Of a stretch of 64,000 nucleotides of DNA, positions 9,184 to 19,913 are shown in pieces. The notes beneath the pieces were generated by a model that saw nothing but the letters and a program-made list of their open reading frames with translations, ran no database searches and was not told the DNA's origin. The stretch comes from Tabrizicola oligotrophica (GTDB lineage Bacteria > Pseudomonadota > Alphaproteobacteria > Rhodobacterales > Rhodobacteraceae). The stretch lies in the NCBI RefSeq assembly GCF_011008935.1, contig NZ_JAAIVJ010000005.1, positions 179,550-243,549 of the forward strand. The letters are read 5' to 3'. Positions within the stretch are counted from its first letter, which is position 1. Every line of letters begins with the position of its first letter. The position numbers and the translations under genes are program-made.

Positions 9184-9470
9184 AGCTGGAGTTCACCAGC
9201 GACGCGACCGCCGATCTTGATGACATTCTCGACTACTCGATTGCCCAATGGGGTCTGGCGCGCGGTTTTGACTATGTGACCGAGATACGCAATCGTGCAA
9301 TGCTGCTTGCGGACGGCTTTCATCCGGGGGCGACGGCCGATGATGTTCAACAAGGACTGCGACGGCAGGTTTCCGGCTCGCACGTCATCTGGTTTCGCCG
9401 CGAACCCGATCGGATCGTGGTAATCCGCGTTCTGCATCAAAGCCGCGATGCGGGGCGGTGGCTGGGGTAG
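9180..9470 (+). CDS. parE: ParE-family type II toxin
   Basis: A 96-residue RelE/ParE-fold protein. It starts at TTG 9180, overlapping the antitoxin stop (TTGA), and then reads [19 protein letters not shown], the normal ParE N-terminus. C-terminal features [14 protein letters not shown] and [10 protein letters not shown] fit the family. Characterised ParE toxins poison DNA gyrase; that is inferred here. The rare start may keep toxin dosage below antitoxin. It ends three bases from the convergent rimO stop. Confidence 0.9.
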   Translation: MKLEFTSDATADLDDILDYSIAQWGLARGFDYVTEIRNRAMLLADGFHPGATADDVQQGLRRQVSGSHVIWFRREPDRIVVIRVLHQSRDAGRWLG

Positions 9471-9473
9471 AGA

Positions 9474-10862
9474 TCAGGCCAGCCGGCCCCAGAGATCATA
9501 CTCCCCGGCTTCTTCCACCGTCACCGTCACCATGTCGCCGACCGACAGCCCCTCAAACCCTTCGTCGATGAACAGGTTGCCGTCGATTTCCGGCGCGTCG
9601 GCCTTGGTGCGGCAGGTGGCACCTTCGGCGTCGACCTCGTCGACGATCACCTGAATCGTCTGGCCCACCTTGGCCGCCAGCTTCGCCTCGGAAATCGCCT
9701 GCGCCTTTGCCATGAAGCGGTCCCAACGGTCCTGCTTTACTTCGTCAGGCACATGGTCGGCCAGGTCGTTCGACCGGGCGCCGGCGACATTTTCATACTG
9801 GAAGCAGCCGACGCGGTCGAGTTGCGCCTCGTCCATCCAGTCGAGCAGGGTCTGGAATTCTTCCTCGGTCTCGCCGGGATAGCCGACGATGAAGGTGGAG
9901 CGCAGCACGATCTCGGGGCAGTCGCGCCGCCACGCCGCGATTTCGTCCAGCGTTTTCGCCGCCGCCGCCGGGCGGGCCATGCGGCGCAGGGTTTCGGGGT
10001 GGGCATGCTGGAAGGGGATGTCGAGATAGGGCAGGATCAGCCCTTCCGCCATCAGCGGCACCAGTTGGCGGACATGCGGGTAGGGATAGACGTAGTGCAG
10101 GCGCACCCACAGATCGTCACCCAACCGGCCCAATTCGCGCGCCAGATCGGTGACATGGGCACGCACCTCGCCGCCCTTCCAGGGCGACAGGTCATGCTTG
10201 CGGTCCACACCATAGGCCGAGGTGTCCTGCGAAATCACCAGAAGCTCGCGCACACCGGCTTCCACCAGCTTTTCGGCCTCACGCAGCACGGCATGGGCGG
10301 GGCGGGAGACCAGCTTGCCGCGCATGTCGGGGATGATGCAGAACTTGCAGGCGTGATTGCAGCCTTCGGAAATCTTCAGATAGCTGTAATGGCGCGGGGT
10401 CAGCTTTACCCCGGTCGCCGGCAGAAGGTCGATGAACGGGTCGGGCGCGGGCGGCACGGCCTTGTGGACGGCATCCAGCACGGCCTCGTACTGATGCGGG
10501 CCGGTTACGGCCATGACCTTGGGATGCGCGCCGGTGATATATTCCGGCTCGGCGCCAAGGCAGCCCGTCACCAGCACGCGGCCGTTCTCGCGCAGCGCCT
10601 CGCCGATGGCCTCAAGGCTTTCGGCCTTGGCGCTGTCGAGAAAGCCGCAGGTGTTCACGATCACCGCATCGGCGCCCTTGTAGTCGGGCGAGATGGCATA
10701 ACCCTCGGCGCGCAGGCGCGTCAGGATGCGTTCGCTGTCGACCAGCGCCTTGGGACAGCCGAGCGAAACCATGCCGATGGTCGGCTGGCCCTCGCGGCGG
10801 GGGGCGTCGAAGACCGGCTTCGGGGCAAGGTCGGGGCGGAGGTTCGGCGGGTTCTGGCTCAT
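9474..10862 (-). CDS. rimO: Ribosomal protein S12 methylthiotransferase RimO
   Basis: A 462-residue radical-SAM enzyme that adds a methylthio group to an aspartate of ribosomal protein S12. The N-terminal UPF0004 domain supplies cluster cysteines C36, C72 and C101. The radical-SAM triad C168-x3-C172-x2-C175 (CNHACKFC) follows, and the last 70 or so residues form a TRAM RNA-binding domain. I chose the ATG at 10862 (MSQNPPN). It is convergent with parE and has no operon partner. Confidence 0.96.
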   Translation of the reverse strand: MSQNPPNLRPDLAPKPVFDAPRREGQPTIGMVSLGCPKALVDSERILTRLRAEGYAISPDYKGADAVIVNTCGFLDSAKAESLEAIGEALRENGRVLVTGCLGAEPEYITGAHPKVMAVTGPHQYEAVLDAVHKAVPPAPDPFIDLLPATGVKLTPRHYSYLKISEGCNHACKFCIIPDMRGKLVSRPAHAVLREAEKLVEAGVRELLVISQDTSAYGVDRKHDLSPWKGGEVRAHVTDLARELGRLGDDLWVRLHYVYPYPHVRQLVPLMAEGLILPYLDIPFQHAHPETLRRMARPAAAAKTLDEIAAWRRDCPEIVLRSTFIVGYPGETEEEFQTLLDWMDEAQLDRVGCFQYENVAGARSNDLADHVPDEVKQDRWDRFMAKAQAISEAKLAAKVGQTIQVIVDEVDAEGATCRTKADAPEIDGNLFIDEGFEGLSVGDMVTVTVEEAGEYDLWGRLA

Positions 10863-11045
10863 GCGGCCGGGTATACCGGAAACTGCGGGAGGGGGCAAAC
10901 GGGGCGCGGGCGATCCTTGTCTAAGCGGGGGCTTATGGCTGCGGCGCTAAGCCCCACGGCAATGGAGCAGGCCGGAAAACCCGTCCAGATCAGGGCCATG
11001 GCGGGCCGGGTGGCCGCGCCGCAACCCTGATCGAAAGGATATCCC

Positions 11046-11309
11046 ATGAAACCGCTTTTCGCCCTGGCGCTTGGCCTGACGCTTGCCCCCTTTGCCGCCA
11101 TGGCCCTTCCGGCCGTTGGCGATGTGGTCGGCACCACGCCGGAAGCCGCCACCGCCGCCCTGGAGGCCGCCGGCTGCAAGGTTGCCAGCTTTGAGCCGGA
11201 AGACGGCCAGATCGAGGCTAAATGCACCGATGCGGCGACCAGCAAGATGATGGAAATCTACATCGACCCGAAGACCGGCGCCGTGACCGGGGTGAAATCC
11301 GATGACTGA
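11046..11309 (+). CDS. PepSY-like small periplasmic protein
   Basis: An 87-residue protein with a signal peptide (MKPLFALALGLTLAPFAAMA) and a mature part of about 67 residues containing two conserved-looking cysteines. The C-terminal MEIYIDPKTGAVTGVKSDD matches the end of a PepSY-type repeat. PepSY domains occur in protease inhibitors and in redox or sensor contexts. Its stop overlaps the start of the b-type cytochrome by eight bases, so the two are probably functionally linked. The exact role is unknown. Confidence 0.8.
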   Translation: MKPLFALALGLTLAPFAAMALPAVGDVVGTTPEAATAALEAAGCKVASFEPEDGQIEAKCTDAATSKMMEIYIDPKTGAVTGVKSDD

Positions 11310-11964
11310 GTCCGGCTCCGGGCTTTCGGCTGGCCTGTCCCCCAAGGGGCAGGCCACAGCCACCCTGCCGCGCTGGGACCCCTTGCTGCGCCTGACCCAT
11401 TGGGGCGTTGCCGGGGTGGTGCTTGGAAACTACGCGCTGACCAAGGAGGGCAGCTCGGTGCATATCGCGCTGGGCTGGATCGGGCTTGGCCTTCTGGCGC
11501 TGCGGCTGATCTGGGGCTTCGTCGGCCCGGCGGAGGCGCGCTTTGCCAGCTTTTCGCCGAATCCCATGGCCGCGCTGCGCCATCTGGCCAGTCTGGCCCG
11601 CGGGCAGGCGCCGCATTATCCCTCGCACAACCCCGCGGGCGCAATGATGGCCTATGCGCTTTGGGCCTGTCTTGCGGTGCTGACAGTCACGGGCATCCTG
11701 ATGACCGGGGCCTCTCCGATGAAACAGGCCGAGCTTGAAGCCGCTGTCGCCGCTGGTGATTGGTCGGCGGTTGTGGAAGAAGGAGGGGACGGGGAGGAAA
11801 ACGAGTCCCCCGGCGGAGAGGCGTTGGAAGAGGTGCATGAGGTGGCGGCCAATCTGATCCTGCTTCTGGCCTTGCTGCATGTCGCGGGCGTGGCAGTGGA
11901 AAGCCGCGTGATGCGGCGCAATCTGGTGGCTCCGATGCTGGTGCCGCGGCGGAGACGCCGGTGA
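11302..11964 (+). CDS. b-type cytochrome, cytochrome b561/hydrogenase-type fold
   Basis: A 220-residue inner-membrane protein with four predicted membrane helices. Histidines lie in the right places for two b hemes: LTHWG in helix 1, SSVHIALGW in helix 2, and EVHEVAAN and LLHVAG in the last helix. An acidic loop (about residues 155-175) precedes the final helix. Members pass electrons between quinone and a periplasmic or soluble partner. It sits between the PepSY-like gene and a membrane regulator, overlapping both, so it may relay a redox signal; that is inference. Confidence 0.85.
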   Translation: MTESGSGLSAGLSPKGQATATLPRWDPLLRLTHWGVAGVVLGNYALTKEGSSVHIALGWIGLGLLALRLIWGFVGPAEARFASFSPNPMAALRHLASLARGQAPHYPSHNPAGAMMAYALWACLAVLTVTGILMTGASPMKQAELEAAVAAGDWSAVVEEGGDGEENESPGGEALEEVHEVAANLILLLALLHVAGVAVESRVMRRNLVAPMLVPRRRRR

Positions 11965-12485
11965 CCGCGCAAGCCTCCTCCTTGCTGGCGGGGCGGCGGC
12001 GGCCCGTCGCCCTGGCCCTGTTCCTGCTGGTTCAGATGTTTGCCGCCGTGTTCTTTGTCGGTGACGCCATCGCCGATGTGCTGGAAGGCGACGTTGGCCC
12101 GCACCTCTACTTTGAAATGCTGGTCGCGCTGGCCCTTGCGCTGGGCGTCGGGCTTGGCGCGCTGGCGCTGCGCCAGACGCTGGAGGAAATGAAGGCGCAG
12201 GATGTGGCGCTGGCTTCGGCCCGCGGCGCGCTGGGCGATGTGATTGCCGCGCAGTTCACGGCATGGGGCCTGACCCCGGCCGAGCGCGACGTGGCCTTTC
12301 TGGCGCTGAAGGGTCTAGATGTCGCCGAAATCGCCGAATTGCGCGGGCGCGCGGCGGGTACAGTGCGGGCGCAACTGGCGCGCATCTACGCCAAGGCGGG
12401 CGTGTCCGGGCGGGCGCAGTTCGCCGCCTGGTTTGTCGAGGACCTGCTGGGCGAAGGGCTGGAGACAGAGCCGCAGCACGGCTGA
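11961..12485 (+). CDS. Membrane-anchored LuxR-type HTH regulator
   Basis: A 174-residue protein with two N-terminal membrane helices (about residues 15-35 and 50-70), a short helical linker, and a C-terminal GerE/LuxR helix-turn-helix (LTPAERDVAFLALKGL, then AEIAELRGRAAGTVRAQLARIYAKAG). There is no receiver or autoinducer domain, so it would bind DNA from the membrane. It starts at GTG 11961, overlapping the cytochrome stop (GTGA). The three genes form one operon. Regulatory target and signal are unknown. Confidence 0.85.
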   Translation: MTAQASSLLAGRRRPVALALFLLVQMFAAVFFVGDAIADVLEGDVGPHLYFEMLVALALALGVGLGALALRQTLEEMKAQDVALASARGALGDVIAAQFTAWGLTPAERDVAFLALKGLDVAEIAELRGRAAGTVRAQLARIYAKAGVSGRAQFAAWFVEDLLGEGLETEPQHG

Positions 12486-12509
12486 CGGCAACACCGCCGG
12501 GCAGGGGCC

Positions 12510-12983
12510 TCAGCCGTGGTCCGGGGCCTTGCCGGACACGGCGCGATAGGGACGGGTGGTGTCGCGCAGCGCGACGTCCGGCACTTCGACCGTCAGCTCG
12601 ATCGCCCCATCGCCGGCAAGGGTCAGCGTCAGCTGGCCGGGGCCGTCGGGCGGGCCGTCATAGCGCAGGTCGAGAAGCGACAGGACCATGTCCTTCTGGC
12701 CGCGGTCGATGCCCTGCGTCCGCACCGCCGTAACCGTCTCGACCGTCAGCAGCGATTGCACCCGCTCATAGGGGCGCTTTTCGCGCAGCGCGGTTTCGCG
12801 ATCTTCCCAGCGAAAGCGGTTCAGCAGCAGCGCAAAGCGGCGGCGCGGGCGGGCCCAGGTCATTTCCGTGATCGGAAACACCGCGTCCTGCGTCAGCGCC
12901 GCGATGACCGACACGTCCTCTGCCGTCCGTGCCAGAAGCCGGATGGGGCTTTCGTCTCCGTCTTCGAAGCGCGCGTCGGTCAT
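12510..12983 (-). CDS. DUF2948 family protein
   Basis: A 157-residue cytoplasmic protein. The N-terminal [24 protein letters not shown] and the [19 protein letters not shown] core match the alphaproteobacterial DUF2948 family, of unknown function. Its ATG overlaps the murA stop (ATGA), so it is translated with murA. In related genomes it is usually a murA-hisD region gene, from memory. No catalytic motif is visible. Confidence 0.85.
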   Translation of the reverse strand: MTDARFEDGDESPIRLLARTAEDVSVIAALTQDAVFPITEMTWARPRRRFALLLNRFRWEDRETALREKRPYERVQSLLTVETVTAVRTQGIDRGQKDMVLSLLDLRYDGPPDGPGQLTLTLAGDGAIELTVEVPDVALRDTTRPYRAVSGKAPDHG

Positions 12984-14248
12984 CCGGCAATCCGCTCGAT
13001 CAGGGCGCCGCAGGCGCGCAGCTTTTCCTCGACCCGCTCATAGCCGCGGTCAAGGTGGTAGACGCGGCTGACCACGGTTTCCCCCTCGGCCGCCAGCGCG
13101 GCGAGGATCAGCGACACCGAGGCGCGCAGGTCGGTGGCCATCACCCGGGCGCCCTTCAGCCTGGACACGCCGGTCACGGTGGCATGGCCGCCATGCACGT
13201 CGATCTTCGCCCCCATGCGCAAAAGTTCCGGCGCATGCATGAAGCGGTTTTCAAAGATCTTTTCCTCCAGAACCGAGGTGCCCTCGGCGGTGCAGAGCAT
13301 GGCCATCATCTGCGCCTGCAGATCGGTCGGGAAGCCGGGGAAGGGTTCGGTGACAACATCCACCGCCCGCACCCGCTCGCCCCGGCGCTTGACCTTCAGG
13401 CCGCGCGCGGTTTCCGTTACCTCGACCCCGGCCGCATCCAGCTTTTCGGCGAAGGCGCCGACCAGATCCAGCCGCCCCCCCAGGCATTCCACCTCGCCGC
13501 CGGCAATCGCCGGCACCAGCATGTAGGTGCCCAGTTCGATGCGGTCGGTGACAACCGGATGGGTCGCGCCATGCAGCCGGTCCACGCCCTGAACCGTGAT
13601 CGTGCTGGTGCCTTCGCCCTCGATCTCGGCCCCCATCTTGTGCAGGCATTGCGCCAGATCGACGATCTCCGGCTCGCGGGCGGCGTTCTTCAGAACCGTG
13701 GTGCCTTTGGCCAGAGTGGCGGCCATCAGCGCGTTTTCCGTTGCCCCCACCGAGACGAAGGGAAACTCCACCACTGCGCCCTTCAGCCGGCCGCCGGGGG
13801 CCTTGGCATGGACATAGCCTTCGCGCAGGTCGAGATCGGCCCCCATCGCCTCCAGCGCCTTCAGGTGCAGGTCGACCGGCCGTGCGCCAATGGCGCAGCC
13901 GCCGGGCAGCGAGACAATGGCATGGCCATCGCGCGCCAGCATCGGGCCAAGCACAAGGATCGAGGCCCGCATCTTGCGCACGATGTCATAGTCGGCGGTG
14001 TGATTGGTGATGTCATGGCTCGACATCGCCAGCACCTGCCCGTCCTGCAGACTGGCCACCTCGGCGCCAAGGCTGCCCAGAAGCTGGGTCATGGTGCGGA
14101 TGTCGGACAGGCGCGGCGCATTGGTCAGCGTCAAGGGCTCGTCGCTGAGCAGCGTCGCCGGCATCAGCGTCAGGCAGGCATTCTTGGCGCCGGCGATCGG
14201 AATCACCCCGTTCAGCGCGCCATTGCCTTTGACCAGAATCGAATCCAT
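12980..14248 (-). CDS. murA: UDP-N-acetylglucosamine 1-carboxyvinyltransferase
   Basis: A 422-residue EPSP-synthase-fold enzyme that transfers enolpyruvate from PEP to UDP-GlcNAc, the first committed step of peptidoglycan synthesis. The catalytic cysteine is present in [14 protein letters not shown] at residue 118, the fosfomycin-sensitive form. K22 and N23 (AGAKNA) are also conserved. It is preceded by a small basic gene and followed by DUF2948 in an overlapping operon. Confidence 0.97.
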   Translation of the reverse strand: MDSILVKGNGALNGVIPIAGAKNACLTLMPATLLSDEPLTLTNAPRLSDIRTMTQLLGSLGAEVASLQDGQVLAMSSHDITNHTADYDIVRKMRASILVLGPMLARDGHAIVSLPGGCAIGARPVDLHLKALEAMGADLDLREGYVHAKAPGGRLKGAVVEFPFVSVGATENALMAATLAKGTTVLKNAAREPEIVDLAQCLHKMGAEIEGEGTSTITVQGVDRLHGATHPVVTDRIELGTYMLVPAIAGGEVECLGGRLDLVGAFAEKLDAAGVEVTETARGLKVKRRGERVRAVDVVTEPFPGFPTDLQAQMMAMLCTAEGTSVLEEKIFENRFMHAPELLRMGAKIDVHGGHATVTGVSRLKGARVMATDLRASVSLILAALAAEGETVVSRVYHLDRGYERVEEKLRACGALIERIAG

Positions 14249-14251
14249 CGC

Positions 14252-14431
14252 CTACTCGTCCTCTTGTTCGTTGTCCGCGCCATCGACGGCACGCGCCTTT
14301 GCCTGCGCCTTGCGCCGCGCCATATTGGCCTTCAGCGCCGCCTTCAACCGGTCCTCGCGGCTTTCCGGCGCCTTGGCCTTGGGCTTGGCCGCCGGTTTTC
14401 CGGCTTTCGGGGGGGCGGGGCTGTCCTGCAT
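14252..14431 (-). CDS. Small lysine/alanine-rich hypothetical protein upstream of murA
   Basis: 59 residues: a Pro/Lys/Ala-rich N-terminal half, then an amphipathic helix (EDRLKAALKANMARRKAQAKA) and an acidic tail ending EQEDE. AAGGAG lies seven bases before the ATG at 14431, a strong ribosome site. The stop is three bases before murA starts, so it is the first gene of the murA operon. Proteins of this composition occur at this place in relatives, from memory. Function unknown; disordered and probably nucleic-acid or ribosome associated. Confidence 0.7.
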   Translation of the reverse strand: MQDSPAPPKAGKPAAKPKAKAPESREDRLKAALKANMARRKAQAKARAVDGADNEQEDE

Positions 14432-14557
14432 GGCCCTCTCCTTAACGCAGGGCGCAAAAACCGTCCAGAAGGGATGCGAAAAGCCTCTTGCGCGCCCCGG
14501 AATTTGCGTCTAATCACCCGCCACGCCCGGCAGGAAGCCCAGCCGAAGCGCCCCGGC

Positions 14558-14632
<75 letters not shown>

Positions 14633-14672
14633 TCCTTTCCCCTTGATTTTGCAAGAAACACTGGCGATCAAT

Positions 14673-14748
14673 GGCTTGGCTTGGCTTGGCTTGGCTTGGC
14701 TTGGCTTGGCTTGGCTTGCCTTGGCTTGGCTTGGCTTGGCTTGGCTTG
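14673..14748. repeat. Pentanucleotide tandem repeat (GGCTT)n, about 15 copies
   Basis: About 76 bases of GGCTT in direct tandem, with one substitution at 14718-14720 (GCC for GGC). The unit contains no stop in any plus-strand frame, so all three frames read as repeats of Ala-Trp-Leu-Gly-Leu. It lies 41 bases before the tRNA-adjacent SMR gene start and just after an ATG at 14671 that is presently in frame with it. Five-base units shift the frame on each copy change, a hallmark of slipped-strand phase-variable loci. Confidence 0.95.
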
Positions 14749-14787
14749 TCTCTGGCGGGCCGGCCTTTGGGCGGACGGGGAGAGACC

Positions 14788-15123
14788 ATGCTGCGGACCT
14801 ATCTGTTTCTTCTTGCGGCCATCGTGCTGGAGGTGATTGCCACCACGGCGCTCGCGCGGTCGGCAAGCTTTACGCGGGCGGTTCCCAGCCTGATTTCCGC
14901 GGTCGGCTATGCCGGGGCTTTCTGGCTGTTGTCCGTGCCGCTGCGGCATCTGCCCACCGGCATCGTTTATGCGATCTGGTCGGGGCTGGGGATCGTGCTG
15001 ATCACCGCCGTCGCCTGGATCTGGCAGCGGCAGGCGCTGGACGGGCCGGCGCTTCTGGGGCTGTCGATGATTCTGGCGGGGGTTCTGGTGATTCACCTGT
15101 TCTCGACCGCGGTCAATCACTAG
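14788..15123 (+). CDS. SMR-family multidrug efflux protein (EmrE/QacE-like)
   Basis: A 111-residue protein with four membrane helices. The essential membrane glutamate is at residue 15 (AIVLEVIATT, EmrE E14), and the conserved YAIWSGLG is at 61-68 (W64 matches EmrE W63). It would exchange cationic drugs or metabolic cations for protons as a dimer. GGGGAGAG precedes the ATG at 14788. An in-frame ATG at 14671 would add a 39-residue leader made from the GGCTT repeat, so expression or N-terminus may depend on repeat length. Confidence 0.92.
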   Translation: MLRTYLFLLAAIVLEVIATTALARSASFTRAVPSLISAVGYAGAFWLLSVPLRHLPTGIVYAIWSGLGIVLITAVAWIWQRQALDGPALLGLSMILAGVLVIHLFSTAVNH

Positions 15124-15132
15124 GGGCGGCAG

Positions 15133-15783
15133 ATGGAGTTCGCGGCGATCCTGTCATTGCTCGACCTTGCCGCGGCGGTGGTCTTTGCCACCACCGGGGC
15201 GCTGGTGGCCTCGCGCAAGGAGATGGACATTCTGGGCTTCATGTGGCTGGGGGTGATTACCGGCATTGGCGGCGGCACGCTGCGCGACCTGCTTCTGGGG
15301 CTGCCGGTGTTCTGGGTGCAGGACGCAACCCCGGTGGCGCTGTGTCTGCTGGTGGCGGGGGTGGTGCATTTCTCGGCGCATCGGGTGTCGTCGCGCTATC
15401 GGCTGCTCTTGTATCTCGATGCCTTCGGGATGGCGCTGGTGACGATTGCCGGGGCGGCGAAGGGGCTGGATGCCGGGGCGGGCCCCTTGGTGGCGCTGGT
15501 GATGGGGGTGATCACTGCCAGCTTTGGCGGCATCCTGCGGGATTTGCTGGGGCAGGAGCCGTCGATCCTGCTGCGCCGGGACATTTACGTTTCCGCCTCG
15601 GCGGCGGGGGCGGCGCTGTTTCTGGGCAGCCTTGCGGTCGGCCTGCCGCGCGAGGGCGCGATGGCGGCGGGGCTGGTGACGGCGGCGGGCATCCGCGGTC
15701 TCGCGCTCTGGTTCAACTGGTCGCTGCCGGTCTATCGGGCAAGGCCGGGCCGCGCGCCGGATGAGCGCGGCGGGGTGAAATGA
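15133..15783 (+). CDS. TRIC/UPF0126-family cation channel protein
   Basis: A 216-residue membrane protein with seven predicted helices built from two repeats, each with the family glycine motif: GGGTLRDLL at 46-54 and FGGILRDLL at 131-139. Bacterial relatives are trimeric potassium-permeable channels; the E. coli homologue is linked to glycine uptake, so the permeant here is uncertain. It follows the SMR gene by nine bases and is probably cotranscribed. Confidence 0.9.
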   Translation: MEFAAILSLLDLAAAVVFATTGALVASRKEMDILGFMWLGVITGIGGGTLRDLLLGLPVFWVQDATPVALCLLVAGVVHFSAHRVSSRYRLLLYLDAFGMALVTIAGAAKGLDAGAGPLVALVMGVITASFGGILRDLLGQEPSILLRRDIYVSASAAGAALFLGSLAVGLPREGAMAAGLVTAAGIRGLALWFNWSLPVYRARPGRAPDERGGVK

Positions 15784-15784
15784 C

Positions 15785-15816
15785 AAACGCGCGGCCCCGG
15801 TAGGGACCGCGCGTTT
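15785..15816. terminator. Bidirectional hairpin between TRIC gene and mdh
   Basis: AAACGCGCGG (15785-15794) and CCGCGCGTTT (15807-15816) form a perfect 10-bp stem between the convergent TRIC and mdh genes. T-tracts of three bases on both strands make it a plausible weak terminator for both. Confidence 0.65.
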
Positions 15817-15853
15817 CAGAACTGAAGGTGGGGTGAAACCTCACCCTACGGAC

Positions 15854-17763
<1,910 letters not shown>

Positions 17764-17775
17764 CCGGGCGCCCGC

Positions 17776-18093
17776 CTAGGCCGGATCGCCCTTGGCGGGA
17801 AGCTCCTCGGTGATCTCCTGCCAGGCCTCGCCCGAGGCGACAAGGCAGGCGGTGCCATCAGGCAGGGTGACGACCAGCGTCCAGCTTCCGCCTTCGGAGG
17901 CGAAGATCTCCAGCACCTGTGCCCGCCCGTTCGCGTCGGCCGTCAGCCCCGCAGCGCGGCGCGATTCGGCAAAGCGGGTGGCCAGCCCCGCCACCACCTG
18001 ATCGCGCGGGGCGCATTGCGCCGCTTCGGCGGCACGGGTGGCAAGGATCAGCCCGCCAAAGCCCAGCGACAGTGCAAAAAGCGTCTTGTCCAT
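17776..18093 (-). CDS. Exported hypothetical protein (105 aa)
   Basis: A signal peptide (cut near AEAAQC) precedes about 80 residues with two cysteines (QCAPRD and TACLVA) that could form a disulfide. The pattern ASEGGSWTLVVTLPDGTACLVASGEAW suggests a small beta-rich periplasmic domain I have seen in Rhodobacteraceae, without a known function. It lies between the TauE gene (convergent) and mcl2 (divergent). Confidence 0.75.
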   Translation of the reverse strand: MDKTLFALSLGFGGLILATRAAEAAQCAPRDQVVAGLATRFAESRRAAGLTADANGRAQVLEIFASEGGSWTLVVTLPDGTACLVASGEAWQEITEELPAKGDPA

Positions 18094-18250
18094 CGGGACC
18101 CCCCAAGGTCACATGCGACAAGGCTGCGCCCGAATGGTGACGGGGTGGTTAACGCCGCGCGCCGGTTTTTCTGCGATGCAGCAAAAACAGGCTTGCCGAA
18201 AATGCCTGAAAGGTGTCTTTTTGCGCAAGATTGTTACTCGGGAGAGAATC

Positions 18251-19114
18251 ATGTCGGCACGCCCCTACCGTTCGGTGCTTTACATTCCCGGCTCGAAAGA
18301 GCGGGCGCTGGAAAAGGTCATGGGGCTGGCCGCCGATGCGATCATCTTCGATCTCGAGGACGCCGTCGCACCGGAGGAAAAGCCCGCCGCCCGCGCGCTG
18401 CTGGCGCGGGTGCTGACGGACTGGGATTTCGGCAACCGGGCGCGGATCGTGCGGATCAACGGCTTTGACACCGAATGGGGCCGCGCCGATGCCAATGCCA
18501 TGGACGAGGCGATTGCCCGCGGCGCGAAGATCGACGCCATCCTGATCCCCAAGGTGAACCGCGCTGCCGATCTTGACGCCGTGGCCGAGGCGGTGCCGGG
18601 CGCCGATCTCTGGGCAATGATGGAGACGGCGGCGGGGATGCTGAACGCCGCCGAGATTGCCGCCCATCCGCGCCTGAAGGGCATGGTGATGGGCACCAAC
18701 GACCTGGCCAAGGAACTGGGCAGCCGCTTCCGCCCCGACCGTCTGGCACTGCAGGCCGGGCTGGGCCTGTGCCTTCTGGCCGCGCGGGCGCATAGCCGGG
18801 TGATCGTGGATGGCGTGTTCAACGCCTTCAAGGACGAAGCGGGGCTGAAAGCCGAATGCGAGCAGGGCCGCGACATGGGCTTTGACGGCAAGACGCTGAT
18901 CCATCCGGCGCAGCTGGCGATTGCCAACGCCGCCTTTGCCCCCTCGCAGGCCGAGCTGGAGCTGGCCCGCCGCCAGATCGACGCCTTCTTCGCCGCCAAG
19001 GCGGCGGGGCAGGGCGTGGCGGTGGTCGACGGCAAGATCGTGGAAAACCTGCACATCGTCACCGCCGAGGTGCTGATCGCCAAGGCCGAGGCGATTGCGG
19101 CCATGGCGGATTGA
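18251..19114 (+). CDS. mcl2: (3S)-malyl-CoA thioesterase, CitE/Mcl2-like
   Basis: A 287-residue TIM-barrel protein of the HpcH/CitE family. DLEDAV is at 34-39, a METAAGMLNAAEI magnesium-binding segment lies near residue 120, and MVMGTNDLAKEL follows. In Rhodobacter sphaeroides the short paralogue Mcl2 hydrolyses (3S)-malyl-CoA to malate and CoA, the last step of the ethylmalonyl-CoA pathway; the location near mch and mdh supports that over a true lyase. GGGAGAG precedes the ATG at 18251. Confidence 0.85.
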   Translation: MSARPYRSVLYIPGSKERALEKVMGLAADAIIFDLEDAVAPEEKPAARALLARVLTDWDFGNRARIVRINGFDTEWGRADANAMDEAIARGAKIDAILIPKVNRAADLDAVAEAVPGADLWAMMETAAGMLNAAEIAAHPRLKGMVMGTNDLAKELGSRFRPDRLALQAGLGLCLLAARAHSRVIVDGVFNAFKDEAGLKAECEQGRDMGFDGKTLIHPAQLAIANAAFAPSQAELELARRQIDAFFAAKAAGQGVAVVDGKIVENLHIVTAEVLIAKAEAIAAMAD

Positions 19115-19153
19115 TGCAAGTGTGAAGCGGATTCACATCTTGGGAGACCGTCC

Positions 19154-19696
19154 ATGATCCTTCTTATCCTGGGCCTTGCCCTCTGGGCCGGGGCGCACCT
19201 GCTGAAACGCCTCGCCCCGGAGCTGCGGGCAAGCTGGGGCGACCGCGCCAAGGCGTCGATCGCGCTGGCGCTGGCTCTGGGCGTTGTGCTGATGGTGATC
19301 GGCTATCGCTCGGCGGAGGGCGCTTTCTTCTGGGGACGCACGCCGATGCTGGCGGGGATCAACAATCTGGTGATGCTGGTCTCAGTCTATTTCTTCGCCG
19401 CTTCGGGCATGAAGACGGCGCTGGCGCGCAAGCTGCGGCACCCGATGCTCTGGGGCGCGGTGCTGTGGGCGGCGGGGCATCTGCTGGTAAACGGCGATGT
19501 GCCGTCCTTCGTGCTGTTCGGCGGCATCGGGCTTTGGGCGCTCGTGGAGATGGCGCTCATCAACCGAGCCGGGCCTTGGGTTCCGCCCGCCGCCAAGCCG
19601 GCGAAGTTCGAGGTGATGGCGCTGGCCGGAACGGTAATCGTCTATGGCGGCATCGTCGGCGCCCACTATGCCCTTGGCTACCCAACCTTCGGATAA
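19154..19696 (+). CDS. NnrU-family membrane protein
   Basis: A 180-residue protein with five or so membrane helices; it begins MILLILGLALWAGAHLLKRL and contains a NNLVMLVSVYFFAASG segment typical of NnrU. NnrU was named in denitrification clusters, but homologues also occur in carotenoid/isomerase-like contexts (the fold is shared with Z-ISO). No denitrification genes are nearby, so it is best called a membrane protein of unknown substrate. It lies in the mcl2-mch run. Confidence 0.82.
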   Translation: MILLILGLALWAGAHLLKRLAPELRASWGDRAKASIALALALGVVLMVIGYRSAEGAFFWGRTPMLAGINNLVMLVSVYFFAASGMKTALARKLRHPMLWGAVLWAAGHLLVNGDVPSFVLFGGIGLWALVEMALINRAGPWVPPAAKPAKFEVMALAGTVIVYGGIVGAHYALGYPTFG

Positions 19697-19700
19697 GACC

Positions 19701-19904
19701 ATGAAACTTTACCGCTTTTTGTCTGACGACGACACCTCCGCCTTTTGCCACAAGGTCACGGCGGCGCTGAACAAGGGATGGGAGCTGCACGGCCCCCCGA
19801 CCTATGCCTTTGACGCGGCCAAAGGCGTGATGCGCTGCGGGCAGGCCGTGGTGAAAGAGGTGCCGGGGGACTACACCCCGGAGGTGAAGCTGGGCGCACA
19901 ATGA
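19701..19904 (+). CDS. DUF1737 family protein (67 aa)
   Basis: A small protein with the DUF1737 pattern: MKLYRFLSDDDTSAFCHKV, then LNKGWELHGPPTYAFD and a QAVVKEV end. It has no signal peptide. It starts four bases after the NnrU stop and precedes mch; the same order occurs in R. sphaeroides (from memory). Function unknown. Confidence 0.85.
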   Translation: MKLYRFLSDDDTSAFCHKVTAALNKGWELHGPPTYAFDAAKGVMRCGQAVVKEVPGDYTPEVKLGAQ

Positions 19905-19913
19905 ACCGGGGAC

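Noticed and set aside
14673..14748. CRISPR array
   Set aside because: The repeat has five-base units and no spacers.
14668..15120. Minus-strand frame with Lys-Pro-Ser-Gln-Ala repeats
   Set aside because: It is simply the complement of the GGCTT repeat and the SMR gene; no start signal supports it.
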